DNA of 31,107 nt from WQUF01 sp031549885. Lineage in GTDB: Bacteria > Bacillota > Clostridia > Clostridiales > Clostridiaceae. Numbering within the stretch: the stretch's first letter is position 1; the number at the start of each line of letters is the position of its first letter. Below are positions 31,104 through 31,107 of the stretch, piece after piece. The translations under genes and the position numbers were made by a program. The stretch is from positions 1-31,107 of the forward strand of contig JAVBPD010000142.1 of NCBI GenBank assembly GCA_031549885.1, read 5' to 3'. The notes under the pieces were generated by a model. That model did not search any database, was not told the origin of the DNA, and was given only the letters and a program-made list of their open reading frames with translations.

Positions 31104-31107
31104 TTTC

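Noticed and set aside
1..31107. CRISPR arrays, insertion sequences, tRNA or rRNA genes
   Set aside because: No regularly spaced repeats, transposase frames, or tRNA/rRNA-like sequences were seen when reading both strands.

Overview
The window reads as chromosome of a low-GC, endospore-forming member of the Clostridia. The DNA is mostly near 30% GC, with clostridial Shine-Dalgarno sites and frequent TTG/GTG starts. It carries the conserved block spoIIAA-spoIIAB-sigF-spoVAC-spoVAD-spoVAE. I saw no rRNA, tRNA, insertion sequence, prophage or CRISPR array.

Layout. (1) 1-157 is the start of an unrecognised minus-strand gene cut by the window edge. (2) 312-3347 holds three tandem, translationally coupled M42 aminopeptidase genes. 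(3) 3407-5541 (minus) is a two-gene operon: a fused double DUF1538 membrane protein and a double PII-like protein. (4) 5709-6044 (minus) is a short YkuD L,D-transpeptidase with a sigma-K-like promoter. (5) 6133-8793 holds two convergent lipoproteins, a CapA-type phosphoesterase and an S8 subtilisin-like protease. (6) 9182-13000 is a chitobiose-use pair: an N,N'-diacetylchitobiose phosphorylase (GH94), followed by a phosphohexomutase that could convert its GlcNAc-1-phosphate product to GlcNAc-6-phosphate. (7) 13138-15759 looks horizontally acquired: a PanB-like protein at about 47% GC that lacks the PanB metal ligands, an SDR dehydrogenase, and a convergent LuxR-type regulator. (8) 15958-20857 holds a secreted polysaccharide deacetylase and a four-gene sensing operon (FG-GAP-like exported protein, response regulator, histidine kinase, membrane-anchored protein). 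(9) 20926-21759 (minus) is spermidine synthase. (10) 21859-25699 is the sporulation block, with a very good sigma-H promoter before spoIIAA and a plausible sigma-G/F promoter before spoVAC. (11) 25729-27054 is a SUKH (SMI1/KNR4) domain fused to a helical-repeat region. (12) 27063-28913 is an antibiotic-resistance-type ABC-F ATPase behind a long leader. (13) 28932-29750 (minus) is an endonuclease IV-like protein. (14) 29860-30404 is a GC-rich TrmO-like gene with a perfect palindrome at its predicted transcription start. (15) 30405-30854 has no gene but several hairpins, two of them ending in T tracts. (16) A small unrecognised minus-strand gene lies at the right edge.

The most interesting element is the leader of the ABC-F gene (27098-27322). 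It contains a three-codon reading frame (Met-Arg-Leu-stop) and four segments that can pair as A:B plus C:D, or as B:C. C:D is at once an intrinsic terminator and a hairpin sequestering the Shine-Dalgarno, and its U-tract runs into the TTG start codon. This is the architecture expected of drug-induced ribosome-stalling attenuation, here in a very compact form. The other leads are the PanB-like/SDR/LuxR island, the operator-like palindrome before trmO, and the structured RNAs near the right edge.
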